Below are positions 19,610 to 31,394 of a stretch of DNA of 64,000 nt, piece after piece. The stretch is from Rhea pennata. Its lineage: Eukaryota; Chordata; Aves; Rheiformes; Rheidae. The notes under the pieces are model-generated. The model was given only the letters and a program-made list of their open reading frames with translations. It was not told the origin of the DNA and made no database searches. The stretch spans positions 18,382,899 through 18,446,898 of the forward strand of contig NC_084678.1 of the NCBI RefSeq assembly GCF_028389875.1, in the 5' to 3' direction. Position 1 is the stretch's first letter. Each line of letters starts with the position of its first letter. The position numbers were made by a program, and so were the translations under genes.

Positions 19610-19740
19610 CCAGAAGTGATCTAATTGATGTGACACCAATTATTCAAGTATCACTGCCTGCAGAACTAATGCATGTGCGTGTACAAGCCTCCCTAGACCC
19701 CGACCATGAAATTATAACTCTGACACAAAAGGTGACAGCG
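19610..19740. other. Short AT-rich island
   Basis: Contains ATCTAATTGATGTGACACC and AATTATTCAAGTATCACTG, then GAAATTATAACTCTGACAC, between two CpG-rich stretches. Candidate conserved element. Confidence 0.3.
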
Positions 19741-20689
19741 CGGGAACACCAGCTCCCGGCTGGGCCCCGGCGGCGCGGCAGCGGCAGGCCCTGCTGGCAC
19801 AGCCCCCGCGGCTGCTCCAGAGGCAGCAGCTGCCGGGGATGGCTGCAACGGGTCTGCGTCCGGAGGAGCCGGGTCTGCAGCCTTCCACGGAGGCAAAGGG
19901 CTGCGGCGCCGGGGTCCTGCCCGGGCCCGGCAGCACCGGCCACGTGGGCACCACAGCTCTGCCACAGCATCGCTGCAGCTAGCGTGCAGGTCGCGCGCTG
20001 CAGCGCAGCACAGGGCCCCTCGGGGCTGCTCGGCACAGCCCAGGCGGCTAGCGGAGCTCCGGCTTGCGTGGACCGGTACTGGGAAAAGCCATTCGCTGCA
20101 TTCGAAGTTTTACTGTGAAATTAAGCTCTGCCTGGGCATGCCAAGCCGGAACACCCGGAGCTTGGCATAGGCGGCAGTTTGTATTTCACAAATTGCTTTT
20201 TACAGTCAATTAAAGACAAGGCATGCCTGGAGGCTGGGGGTGGGCAGCTCCGGGGTGGCTCCTCCCCAGGCGGGAACCGGGGCCATGAGGAGCTTCCCCA
20301 CGCAGCAGTTGGCACCCCGTGCTCTGGCTGGGCTCGGAGGCCACGTTGGCCTCGGCTGGCCTCTGCAGGGCTCAGACAGCCCCAAATGTCAAAAAGCAAC
20401 GGAAATTTAACTCAAAAAAGCCAGCAGGCTGTACACTGCACAGGATGCCAGATGCCACCAGACCTGCAGGATCGCTCCAGGCATTTGCTTGCAGCCAGGC
20501 GGCTCCTTGTGGGCCTCCTCCGGCCCCGCTGAGCCAGTGGCACAGCATGGCACGGCATGGCTGGAGCAGTGGCGCGGGCACAAGAGATGCAGTGATGTTT
20601 CGGCGCACTCTTGTGTGGCAGCCGCGGCACGGGGCGAAGGCTGGGCACAGCTCTGGCAGGACAGCGAGGGTTCGCCTGGGACCGTCTGC

Positions 20690-20900
20690 TCAAAGCTTTC
20701 ACTAAGGACCTGGATGATGGAATAGAGAAAATGCTTATTAAATTTGCAGATGACACGAAGCTGGGAGGGACTACATGTATCTTGGAGGACAGGATTAGAA
20801 TTCAAAACGATCTTGACAAATTGGAGAAATGGACTGCAAAAATTGGATGAAATTCAGCAGGGACAAATGCAAGGTACTACCTGGAGAAGGGAATAATCAG
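20690..20900 (+). mobile_element. Degenerate CR1 LINE ORF2 fragment
   Basis: The plus strand encodes KAFTKDLDDGIEKMLIKFAD followed by DTKLGG, the reverse-transcriptase FADD catalytic box region. Further on come RIQNDLDKLEKWTAKIG and, after a frame slip, MKFSRDKCKVL, matching the classic CR1 order FADDTKLGG, DLDRLE.W, MKFN..KCKVL. It is a broken internal fragment without ends or an intact frame. Confidence 0.85.
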
Positions 20901-21539
20901 CTGTGCAAACAGAGACCGGTGGACGGCGGGCTGCGGAGCAGGGCCAGAGCCAGGCGCTGCGGCGCAGGGCAAACCCAGCCCCTGCCGGGACCCGCGCCGG
21001 CCCGCAGCCACCCCCCCAGGAGCTGGGGCCGCCGGCGGGCTGGGGGCAGCGGATCGGCAGAGCCATCCTGGAGCCCATCCGCTTCCCGACGGTGGCCCTG
21101 GGAGCCGAGAGCGTGTGAGTGGAGCGCCAGGCCCCAGCGGCGCAGCACGGCACGGCACAGCAGCAGGGAGCTGCTTCCCCAGCCCCCAGCTCCACGTGGG
21201 AGCGGCCGGAGCTGGAGCGCGGGGCTGAGCCCGAGCGGGGCCCCTCCTGCTGCCTTCCCCTCGCTCCAGCAATTACAGCTGCAGCCAGCACCCTCCCAGG
21301 CTGTGCAAACACCGAGGCTCATTTAAATAAATTAAGAAGACATAATAAATCACAGGGAAACGAGGGGCTGTGCCTGGGGGCAGGGGAGTTGCTCCAGTTT
21401 AATTACATTGGCAAGCCTTCCACGGCGAAGGCGCAGGGTGCCTCATGCACAGACGTGCGGGGAGCGGGCGCAGGCGCCCCGGCCGGCACGGGCTGCACCC
21501 CTGCCCGGTGCGCCGGCTCCCGCCAACCCGGGGCGCGTG

Positions 21540-22095
21540 CTGCAGCCGAGCACCCAGCACCACCGCTGCGCCTAAGCGCCCCGCAGAGCAGCCAAGCACC
21601 CTGCGCCACGCACGGCGGCTGAGCCATGCACCCTGTGCTGTGGCCAAGCGTCCCACACCACACACGGTGGCCAAGCATCCTGTTGTGGCTGAGCACCCTG
21701 TGCTGGCCAAGCACCCCCCACACCGCCACCGTGGCTGAGCATGCTGCACTGGCCAAGCAGCCTGCAGCGGCTGAGCACCCCAGGGCGGCCAAGTATCCTG
21801 CACCAGCTGTGCACCCCACACTGCCGCCACAGCCAAGCACCCTGCCCCATGGCCATGGCCAAGCACTGGGCACCACCACCATGGCTGAGCACCCTACACC
21901 AAGTATCACCCTGCACCATGCACAGCAGCTGAGCATCCTGTGCCAGCCAAGAACCCTGCACCCTGCATGGCAGCCGAGCACCCTGTACTGACTGAGCACC
22001 CTGCACCAGCCAAGCACCCTGCACGGCAGCCAAGCACCCTGTGCCACGCACAGTGGCTGAACACCCCGCAGCAGCTGAGCACCCCACCAGCTCCC
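21540..22095. repeat. Minisatellite with GCCAAGCACCCTGCAC units
   Basis: Roughly 15-21-bp units such as GCTGAGCACCCTGCACC and GCCAAGCACCCTGTGC repeat over 550 bp with irregular spacing. Open frames on both strands through it are artefacts. Confidence 0.85.
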
Positions 22096-22289
22096 AGGGC
22101 CCGCAGGCAATGCTGTCTGCAGAAGGGGGCTGCAGCAGCCACCCAGCAGCTCCTTAACTGGGGGTAAATGCCGAGACCCCCCGCCCCGTGGTCCAGACCT
22201 GCAGCGGGCGGCCCGGCAATGCCGCCCAGCGGGCTCGGGAAGCAGCAACACTGGTGCCAGCGCCCCTCACTGCTGCGCGAGATTTACAG

Positions 22290-22680
22290 CCTCTCCCTCA
22301 TTGCTTAAAGACTCTCGTTCGCAGCTGCAGTGGGAACTCCGGAAAGAGCTTTGTGTAGAGGCAGCAAATTTATGAGACTGGCTCTGAATCCCCAGTCACA
22401 TCAGGGGCCAATTCGTCTTCCCAGGGCTGAGGATGAAATTAAATTATTGTAAAATAAATCTGTAAAAATGATGAAAAGACCATCACCCGGCAGCGAGGGC
22501 GGGACGCGGGAACACACGCGCAGCCGTGACGGATAGGGCTCGCCAGGTGATAAAGCGCCTGGGACCCAGTAGCTCAGGGATTTTCACTGTAATCTCACTA
22601 AAGAGATGTTGTTTACAGGAAAAAGGGTATTTTGGGGAGGAAATTGCATTTCAAGGTTAAAGGGAAAAAAATGGAGCGAG
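22290..22680. other. AT-rich island, candidate conserved non-coding element
   Basis: It contains GGATGAAATTAAATTATTG and TAAAATAAATCTGTAAAAA, with unique flanks such as CACATCAGGGGCCAATTCG. No repeat structure and no coding signal. Confidence 0.35.
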
Positions 22681-23539
22681 TCTCCCAGGGAGCCTGCTTA
22701 CGTGCAAGGCAGCCGCTGGCGGGGGCCAGCTGCAGGCTGCCGGAGGGAGGAGCCGGCCTGGTGCCCGTGGCCGGGCAGAGCCTTGCACGCGTGTGTGCAA
22801 CGGGCCGGGGCCAGGCGAGCCCGGTGCTGCCCGGCCGCGCAGCGCAGCTGGTGGACGAGGCCGGCACCGCCCGCCAAGGCTCTCCGCCTCGCTCCGGCGC
22901 TGCGCTCGCGCTTGAGGCAGGAGCGGGCCACGGAGCTGGAGCAGCGCAGCGTGGCCGAGACAGCAGAGCTGGAGGCGGATGCAAAGCAGGGGGTATCGAT
23001 CCGGGATAACCCGATTAGCCTGGGCTTCCCCGCTAAGTGCTGCCAGCCCGTGTCAGCGGAGGAGCTAACGCAAGGCAGCAGCTCAAGCACTGCTCCCATA
23101 GCGCGGAGCCTGGCCGCCGGCACCGCCCGGGCACCGCGGCTCCCCCGGCCCCGGCCCCCAGCACCCCGACAAGCTCGCAGCTCCGCTGCGTCCCGCGTGC
23201 GCACGCAGGGCTCGTGTCACCCACCAGCATTCGCAGCTTCCCAGCGTCACCCCCATCCCGTAAGGAAGGGTGCTGGAGTGATTTCCCGGCCAGGATGACT
23301 GGAAGCCCAGCGCCTCGGTTTACGCAGTGCTGTCTGGCCACTTAATAACAGGCCATTAGCACGGCTCAGCACAGCGAAGGGATTGATTTAGGACATGCAA
23401 TAGCGAGGACAGCCCGGCACCAGGTGGTTAACAGCGTTCCCGAGGCGTCAGAGTGCCGCAGCGCTCAGGAGCCACAGCTGCGGGGAGCTCGGCGACTCCC
23501 TTCGTCACCCTGCGAAACCCCGCGGTGCCGGCAGGCACC

Positions 23540-24720
23540 TAACCCAGCACAGAGGCCGTGCCAGGACAGCCGCCGCCGCGGCCGGGCCGGGCCGGGGCCG
23601 GGGCCGCGGCAGGGAGGTGCCGGCGCGGCGCAGAGTCCCGCGGAGCCACGGCTGGCGCTGGCGGCCGTCCCGCCTGGCACTGCGAGGCTGCCGCGCGCCA
23701 GGGTGGAAGTAAAGAGCTACCGAGCGAGCAGACATTCAATAACTCACGGTCACTGAACTGCAGCAGGAACGACGGCAAATAATAACACAGGAAAAGGGGA
23801 GAAAACAGAATGCGCTAGGCCAACGGCCCGGGCACCAGGCGGCCGAGGGAGCAGGTCGGCGGTCGCGATGCGCAGGCGGAGGGCGCGGCTGGCGGCACCG
23901 GCACCCTGCCGGGGGCCAGCCCCACGGCCCCGCACCCCGTCGCCGGAAGCCCCACGGGGGGCCCCATGTCACATGCTCCACAGCTCCGCCAGGGTCCCAG
24001 CGCCCCACGGCCCCGCGGGGTCCCCGCGCCCCCGGCCCCCCAGCCCTGCCGGGGGGCGGCGCAGACGCCCCCGCCCCACGGAGCCGCCCCGGGGCGCCGA
24101 GCCGAGCCGCTCCGCACGCGCCGCCTCCGTGCCCGGCGCGGCCGGTCGATGCGCGGGGCGAGGGAGGCGGCGCTGAGCCCCCCCCCCCGCCTTGCAATTA
24201 GCGACGCCCCCCGGGGAGCTGCCAGCCGGGCTTGATTAGAGCAGCTGGGCGCTCCCGGGGCGGAGCAGAGAGGCTGGAGCCGGGGCGCCCGGCGGCGGCC
24301 GGCCCGCGGGGGGGGGCTGTCCCTCCCCCTCCCCTCCTCTCCCCCCTCCCTCCCCCTCTCCTCCCTTCCCCCCTCCCCCCCCCGCAGCAGCGGCTCCGGG
24401 CGGCCCCCCTCCGTGCACGGGCGCGGCCAGGGGGGATCCACTCGTGTCCCCGGCGCGGAGGTTCGGCCGAGCCGCGCTCCCGGCCGGGCCTCCCACCACC
24501 TCCTCCCTCCCGCCGCCGGAGCCGAGCGCGGCCGTGCGCCGCGTCCCCTCCATCCCCAGCGATGCCGGCGATGCCGCGGCTCCAGCTTACAGCCCGGCCT
24601 GGCGGGCAGCCAGGCTCTGCCGGCAGCCACGTCCCCGGGCCGCAGGGGGGGACAGCCAGGACGGGAAGGCGCTGCCGGTGCATGCATGGGACCTCGCACA
24701 GCGCCGGCGGGCATGGGGCT
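23540..24720. promoter_or_regulatory. Orphan CpG island
   Basis: About 1.2 kb of CpG-dense sequence in the CD40-CDH22 interval, not at the 5' end of any gene I can recognise (the CDH22 promoter lies beyond the right edge). It includes a 66-bp pyrimidine run and a short AT core GCAATTAGCGACG at about 24194. It could be the promoter of an unrecognised transcript or a CpG-rich enhancer. Confidence 0.45.
24319..24384 (+). repeat. Polypyrimidine tract in the CpG island
   Basis: An almost pure C/T run ending in CCCCCCCCCGCAG. The complementary strand is pure G/A. It could form triplex or G-quadruplex structures and also looks like a splice-acceptor tract. Confidence 0.7.
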
Positions 24721-25969
24721 GAGCGAGTGGGAGAGGGAGCCCCACGGCACCAGCCATGCAGGCTGTGCCTGCCGCTGCCGCCAGTCCAGTGCTGCGGCCA
24801 GACCAATGTTGCGGCCAGCCTGGCACTGCGGCCAGCCCAGAGCTGCGGCCAGCCCAGCACTGCCCAGGCAGTCCCACGCCCGACCCGGTTACCCGGAGGG
24901 ACAAATGCTGGCAGTGCAGATGAGACGGTCCCGAGCACAGAGCCCTTGGCTGTGGTGGCTGCCAGCAGAGCAGTCGTGGCAGCAGTTGCGACTGGACGCC
25001 TCCGGTTGTCGCACCGCTGTTGCCGTTGTCACCAGCCTTGCTGGAGTTAGCAGCACCGAAGCCGTGCTGGTGACGGGTGGTGCAGAGGGGCTTGGAGCCC
25101 CCTGCGCCCTGGCAGCGCCGTGCCCAGCTCCTGGCGGACGCAGGCCAGCTGGCGCATGGTGCCACTGCTGCTGGGCACGTGGTGCCAGTGCTGCCCGCAC
25201 CAAGCCCAGCACGGCAGCAGGGCGACAGGTTTACAAATCACCACGGCCGCGCGGAGAGGGAGCGTGGCTGCCTCAGCGTTCATCGTGGCGCTGATTACTG
25301 CCTCCCCGCGGAACACCATCCATCTCGCCAGGACTGACGGAGGGCGGCAAAGCGCCGCTGCGAGGCCAGGGGACGTCGGCGGGACTGGCAGCACCGATGG
25401 AGGTGCTCTGCTCCCGGCGCCACTGCTCCCTGCCGCTCAGCATGGTGCCCTGCCCAGGCCAGTCACCCCGGCGCTGCCCCGGCTGCAGCGCTGGCCTCGC
25501 ACCAAGCCCCTGCTCCGGCCACATCCTGCTCCCCTCGGCTCCCAGGCCGCACAACCGTGCCAGCACGGGGACAGCTGGGGCGCGGGGAGCCATGGGGCCT
25601 CAGGGCAGAGCCGCGGTGGGTGCAGCATGGCGCTGTGCTTCCCCCACCCACGCACAGAGCGGATGCCTGGCAGGAGACAACGGGGCAATCAGCAGCGAGT
25701 GGCACGGAGCTGGGCGAGAAGAGTGGCTGATTGAGGACAAGAGGTGTCAGATGAGTCTCTTGTGCAGCGCCAGCTCTTGATTGTGGAGAGCAGCAGGTGC
25801 CGGCGCTGCCAGCTTGCCCAGGGAGACACGGCCCCATGCCCAGTGCAAGGGAGAGGGCGGCACCAGGGCAGGGGGGGGAATGTGGCCCGGGCTTGGGCAG
25901 CCCCATGCCCCCTCCGCTCACAGGAGACGGGAGAGCTCGCGGTGCCTCGGCCGCAGGCAGCACAGTGAT

Positions 25970-26165
25970 GCCCTCTGTGCCTGCACAGCAGTGTCCTGCG
26001 TCCTGCAGGGCAGTGTGTCCTGTGTCCCTGCACAGCAATGTCCTGTATCCTGCACAGCAGTGTGTCCCGTATCCTGCACGGCAGTGTGTCCTGTGTCTTG
26101 CACAGCACTGTGTCCTGTGTCCTGCATGGCACTGTGTGCTGTGTCCCTGCACAGCCTGTGCCGTC
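25970..26165. repeat. Tandem repeat with TGTGTCCTGCACAGCA units
   Basis: Units of about 22-27 bp such as GTGTCCTGTGTCCTGCACAG repeat about eight times. Confidence 0.8.
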
Positions 26166-26589
26166 TCTCCATGCAGGTATTGCTCTCTGCTCCCGCCTTG
26201 CACAGAAGAGCCGTGCAGGGACCACATATGCCAGGCAGCCCCATGGCGAGAGGCGGGCAGGGGCACCGGGCCCAGGTCTGCAGCCGACCGAGACGAGCCG
26301 TGCAGAGCTGGGGGCTGCCTGCCAGCGGGGAGAGCTGTGCCGTTCCCAGGGGCTGTGCCAGCCCCGCGTGCCACCGGGAACCGGCTGCCACTGCCGGCAG
26401 AGCCGCGCTGAGCCACTGCGCCGTGCTGGGCATCACCGGCTGCACGTGGTCCTGCCGCGTCCCCGCCGCTGGCACCTGTGCCGTGTCCCTGTGGAGGAGG
26501 CCAGGGGCCTGGACACCCCGGGCTGGCATGGGTCATGGCTCCGGCAGGGCGGCCCACGCTCCGCTGGTGGCAGATGGCAGGATGTGCTG

Positions 26590-26790
26590 ATGCTGGGATG
26601 TTCACTGCCATCTGTTAGATTTAATTGACTTCCTGCTGAAGTTCTTAAAAAAATTAAAACAGTTGCAAGAATAAAATTGTTAATTAAAAGGCCTTTTGAT
26701 TAGACAGACAAATATTTACCAATTATGACTGACCCCAGCTTCTCTATTTTTTTGTCTGCAAACTCAACAATCAGCAGTTATCTCAGCAAC
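26590..26790. other. AT-rich island, candidate conserved non-coding element
   Basis: A sharp switch from GC-rich sequence into TGTTAGATTTAATTGACTTC, ATAAAATTGTTAATTAAAAG and TTACCAATTATGACTG, then back. Dense homeodomain cores, no repeats. Confidence 0.4.
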
Positions 26791-27794
26791 TGCATGTGCG
26801 CTGATGAGTCCTCTCAGTGATCTTCCCTCTGAGCATCCTGCAGCCCTGGGCAGCGGCAGCAGCCGGTGCTGCTGGTGGGGAAGGCGGCCAGGAGAGGAGC
26901 TGGCCCTGCGCTGCCCTGCAGCCCACCGGGCTCTTCTGCTCCAGGCGCATCCCCAGAGCCAGGCACGCTCCTCCGGCTGCCGCCAGCCCTGCCACCGTGG
27001 CCGCTGCTGCTCCCGCCGTGGGGACACTCAGCAGTCTCGCCACCTTCAGCTGCAGCTTGTTGCGCCGGCATCCTCATTTGGGTCTGGTCTGTGGACCCTG
27101 GACGAGCAAATTAGGCTTGTGCTGCATCCAGTCTGGAGAGGGTGCCAGTCCAGCCGGAAGGCTGCAGGCAGCGTTGGAGAAAGGCTTGGCACGCGGGCCA
27201 GGGCCAAACCAGTGCTCCGAAATGGTGGGATGCCGCTGGCCGCTGCGGTTGGTGCTCGGCTTTGCAACCTGGGACCGGCCACACGGCCCTGGCTTGGCCT
27301 GGTGCCGCAGGGGGCATGCAGCAAACGCTCCCTCCCTTCTGCATCGTGTCAGTGCCAGAGGATGCACCGTGCCAGCGGGGGTGTGCCCGGCACCCCCGCC
27401 CGCCTCTGCTCCTGGCCCCAGCGCCATGCCCCCGCTTCCCGCAGGGCCAGTGCCCACGGCACAGCTGCAGGCTTCCCGAGCCGAACTGAGCCAAACCGGT
27501 CCACACCGTGCCGAGCCGAGCTGCATCCCACAGCACTCTCCGAGCGGGAAGCGTGGGGCACAGCACTGCTGCCCCCACCTTGGCCGGGCACCAGGGAGTG
27601 ATGCCAGCGTCCGCCAGGCGCCGGGGCCCAGCCGCAGCAAGATGGGGCTGAAGTCGGGGCCGCAGCCAGCCCCCAGGACACGCCGCAGCCGGGGCTGCAG
27701 CTGAGGCTCTGCCGGGGCAGCGCCGCTGGGCGCAGGGGGATGAGTGCCGGGCATGATGCCCGGCAAAGCGCCACGGTGTCCACCGGGGCCATTC

Positions 27795-27990
27795 CCACGA
27801 TCCAGCGCCATTTAGAGCCTTATTAATGGAGCGGGGGAGCTAATTGCAATTAGCATAACGACGGCACTAAACAGAGATAATGCTGCGCTGCAGGGCAAAA
27901 TAGATTTTTGAAAAGTGAATAAAAAAAGGAAAGACGGAGTAACTGATCTTTAAAATTAGAGATCAGTAAGTGAGGATTCACTGTTTTGTT
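27795..27990. other. AT-rich island with a 16-bp homeodomain palindrome
   Basis: Bases 27839-27854 read GCTAATTGCAATTAGC, a perfect palindrome holding two inverted TAAT cores (TAAT-N4-ATTA). ATTAATGGAG lies just before, and GATAATGCTGCGCTG and GCAAAATAGATTTTTG follow. Confidence 0.4.
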
Positions 27991-28254
27991 AGCCTAGGGC
28001 TCGGGGGGAGGCGTGCACCGGCGTCCCCGCGCCGGGACCGCGCATCGCGGCAAGCAGCACGCTGCTGGCTCCTGCTTCACCACCGCAGCTGCTGCGCACC
28101 GCTCTGGGAGCGAGCCAGACGCAGAGCCGGGAGCCCGACGGCCCCAGCACCAGCGCCGGCTGCCCACCAGAGCCCCGGCCCGGCCCGCGCCCACGGGGCG
28201 CCCCGCTGCAGCGGCACCGCCTGCCCCGCGCTTTCCCGCCCCGCGTTTCTATTC

Positions 28255-29010
28255 ACCCCCCTAAACATCCTAATACTGTAAAAGATCCATCGGAAACCTT
28301 CCACTCCAGAGGGATATATATTATCTAAATTTGATAAGACAACTTAATTTCTCTCTGTGTCTGTTACTGGTGATAAAACTGGGAGACTTTTATGACCCGG
28401 AGTCCTCTGTAAGATTGTCAGGAACTTATTATACAAGGTATAACTGGATTTCTCTCCACAGATGGCTCGCAGCCATGAGCTGTAACGCAATTCTGCAGCA
28501 CATTTGGTAGAATAAATGCAAAGAGCTTGTTACAGTGAGTTAGATAAGAGAAACGGGAACACGACTCTTGCAGGCTAATTCCGAATCTGATCTGCCTTTT
28601 CCCCGGCTGTGAAGGACGCCTCGGAAAAGTGCATTTCACACTGAGGAGCGGGTCCAGCAGGATGGGGCTGGCCCCAGCCAGGCACACACGGCACCTCTCC
28701 CCCGGCATGCTGGCATCGGCACCGGCAGGCGCCCGTCCCCGTGGCAGCGGGGAACTACGGCCCCTCTCTGCACCCTGCCAGCACGCTCATCCTTCATAGT
28801 TATCACCCAGCCCATTCAGGCTCCGACCAGATAAAGACTGGTGATTTTTTATTTACTGATTTTTTATTTCAGCATCCTGCAGGCAAGGTGCCATGCAACA
28901 TGCTCATTTATCTCAATTTGCTCCCTCCCACCTCCCATCCCTAATTTTTCAGCAGAGCCTTGGAGGTGAAAGCCTTATCTCTGGGCTCTGCTGCGTAAAC
29001 GTGTGATTGT
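28255..29010. other. AT-rich islands, candidate conserved non-coding elements
   Basis: Two segments (28255-28620 and 28780-29010) of unique AT-rich sequence. The second holds a direct duplication of TGATTTTTTATTT at about 28845 and 28858. No coding signal. Confidence 0.35.
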
Positions 29011-29034
29011 GGCTACCCCACACTGGGTCCTGGG

Positions 29035-29195
29035 GCTGTGCAGCGCCGAGCACTGGCCCTGCTGCACCACGCCACTGGGGTCCTGCACTGCTGCATGTGG
29101 GGCTGCACCAGGGTCCTGCACTGCTGCTCGTGGGGCTGCACTGGGCTCCTGCACTGCTGCATGCAGGGTTGCGCTGATCTCCCTGCACTGCTGCG
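29035..29195. repeat. Tandem repeat with TCCTGCACTGCTGC units
   Basis: Four to five units of about 33 bp containing GGGTCCTGCACTGCTGC and GTGGGGCTGCAC. Confidence 0.8.
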
Positions 29196-29364
29196 CCTGA
29201 GTTGTGGCCATCACCCAGCCCATACGCTGCTCCTGGCCAGCTCCCGCCAGGGCGAGCGTTAGCTCTCGGACAACATCATCCGCCCTGGCCAGGCTCTCGC
29301 CGCAGCCCTGGCTGCTCCCTGGACTCTGGCAGCTGGTGCAGGCCAGAGGCAGCAGCACAGTGCA

Positions 29365-29665
29365 GTCACATTAATTCCGGGCAAAGTATGTTGTTATGTG
29401 CATCAGGTTTTGTAATGGAACATGTTTAAAATTCAATAGAAAGAAAGATTAAAAAATAAGTTTCTTATCTAAAGGAGCCATAGAGCCAGTGAGGAAATTA
29501 TGAATGTCTCGTTGTCCAAGGTTAAAGAGTGAAAGCTGAGGCATGAAAAGGCAAGAGATAAGATGAAATGTTTTCTGTTCAAATGAATGGGCTCCACTCT
29601 GCTCTGTAATAAATGATCAGTGTCAATATGACAAATTAATTCTGCATCGAGAGCCATTTAGTGTG
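29365..29665. other. AT-rich island, candidate conserved non-coding element
   Basis: Unique AT-rich sequence (TTAAAATTCAATAGAAAGAA, TGACAAATTAATTCTGC) between two GC-rich tandem repeats. Confidence 0.35.
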
Positions 29666-29764
29666 TGCGGGATGGGGAGGTGGCAGCTGGAGCCCAGCGA
29701 CTCCGCCGCAGCTCCTGGCCCAGAGGGAGCGACGGGCAGAGAGGGAGATTCAACAGCCTCTGGC

Positions 29765-29900
29765 TACAGGTGTGTTCCCGCAGGGTGCACCGGGATCCTT
29801 GTGGGATGCACCGGGGTCCCCGTGGGATGCACCGGGGTCCCTGCAGGAGGCACCGGGGTCCCCATGGGGTGCACCGGGGTCCCTGGGGCTGCAGCACACC
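29765..29900. repeat. Minisatellite with GATGCACCGGGGTCCC units
   Basis: About six units of about 21-24 bp such as GATGCACCGGGGTCCCCGTG. Confidence 0.85.
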
Positions 29901-30294
29901 TCTGCATTGTGCCTGCTGCACCCTGGCCATTGTGAGAGAGCCAGCAAGCAGCCCCAGCACCCCTCGCTGCACCCCAGCCAGGATGCATCCCAGGGAGCAG
30001 GATGGCATTGCCGGCACTGTCAGACCCCAAGGACGAGGGACGGGTGGAGCGTCCTGGGCTGGCAGCCACGGCCGCTGCATTGCTGGCACGTGGAGCTCCT
30101 GGCAAAGCAGCCAGGTGACCCCGCCAGAGAGACTGGACCTTTTAAAAGAGACAGTGATAGATGACACTCCGCTTCAGCTCACCAGGAGCAGCGGAGGAGG
30201 GGCAGGGAAGTGTTTCCCAGGAGCCGCGTGCTGAAGGTCACCTGGGAGCTGGACCTGTGGCCAAGGGGGGGAAGGGAAGACCCCAGGGCAGCAG

Positions 30295-30535
30295 GAGAGG
30301 ATGGGGCAGGGTTGTGGAATAGGACCATGGGGTGTGGGATGGGGGCAGCGGCACAGGATGGGACCATGGGGCAGGATGGGACTGTGGGGTGCAGGACAGG
30401 GCAAAGATGCAAGATGGGATGGGACTGCAGAGCAGGATGTGACTGCAGGGTGTGGGGTAGGACAGGATGGGACCGTGGGGCATGGGATGGGGTGGTAGGA
30501 TGGGATGGGACCACGGGGTACGGGGCAGGAGGATG
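30295..30535. repeat. G-rich repeat with GGGATGGGACCATGGGG units
   Basis: Degenerate units of about 23-27 bp, G-rich on the plus strand. Confidence 0.8.
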
Positions 30536-31014
30536 CTGAGCAGCTCCCATGCAGGCTGCAGCAGCACAGCAGGCGCCGTGGGAAGAGCCCAGCCAGCGCC
30601 ATGCACCCCACAGGAATGGCCCCCCACAGTACCCGAATGCCCGCAGGGCGCAGGGACGTGCCACGCACAGGGCATGAGTGCGTGCGCCCAGCAAAGGCGC
30701 TGCCGCAGCGGGAGCATTTAGGATGCAGGGGAGATGCCGGGCGGAAGGCGCACGAACAGCAGCCGAGACACAACACAGTTTCCTCGTGTTCATCCCCAGC
30801 TGCCTGAGGGCAAGAACAGGGGAGCTGCAGGAAACGTTGTAATGCCGAAGCCTCCGCGCTGAGAGCTGCCGTGGCCCCGAGCAATGCCTGCGGCCCCCGG
30901 CACAGGCTGCAGGACGAGCTCCGGGCAGAGCGGGACCCCAGCGCAGCGCCGGCGGGCACTGCGCCGCTGCCGGCAGCCGGGCACCGAGCGGCCACGGGGC
31001 CGTCCCGCGGGAGC

Positions 31015-31180
31015 GCCCAGCGGTGCCCAGGGGAGTGCCCAGGGACGCTCGCGGGAATGCCCACAGATCCGTTCAGGAATGCCCAGGGATGCCCGCGGGA
31101 GTGCCTGGGGTGCCCACGGGGATGCCCAGCAATGCCCTTGGGACTGTCCAGGGAGTCTTGCAGGAATGCCCAGGGATGCC
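31015..31180. repeat. Tandem repeat with GGAATGCCCAGGGATGCC units
   Basis: Diverged units of about 18-27 bp; word GAATGCCCAGGGATGCC recurs. Confidence 0.75.
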
Positions 31181-31394
31181 GCCATGCGTCGGGGACTGTG
31201 GCCGTGAGGATGGGCAGAGCGCGAGCGCCCGGCCGCAGTGCCAGTCCCTGCTGGCGGCTGGTGCTCTGCGGAGCCGGCGCGGCCAGGGAAGCTCCCAATG
31301 GAGCAGCACGCGCTCCCCGCCAGCGCCAGGCGCTGCAGGAGGGTTGGCTCGTGCGCAGGGCACCGCGGGCAGCCGGCTGCCAGCCCTGCTGGCA

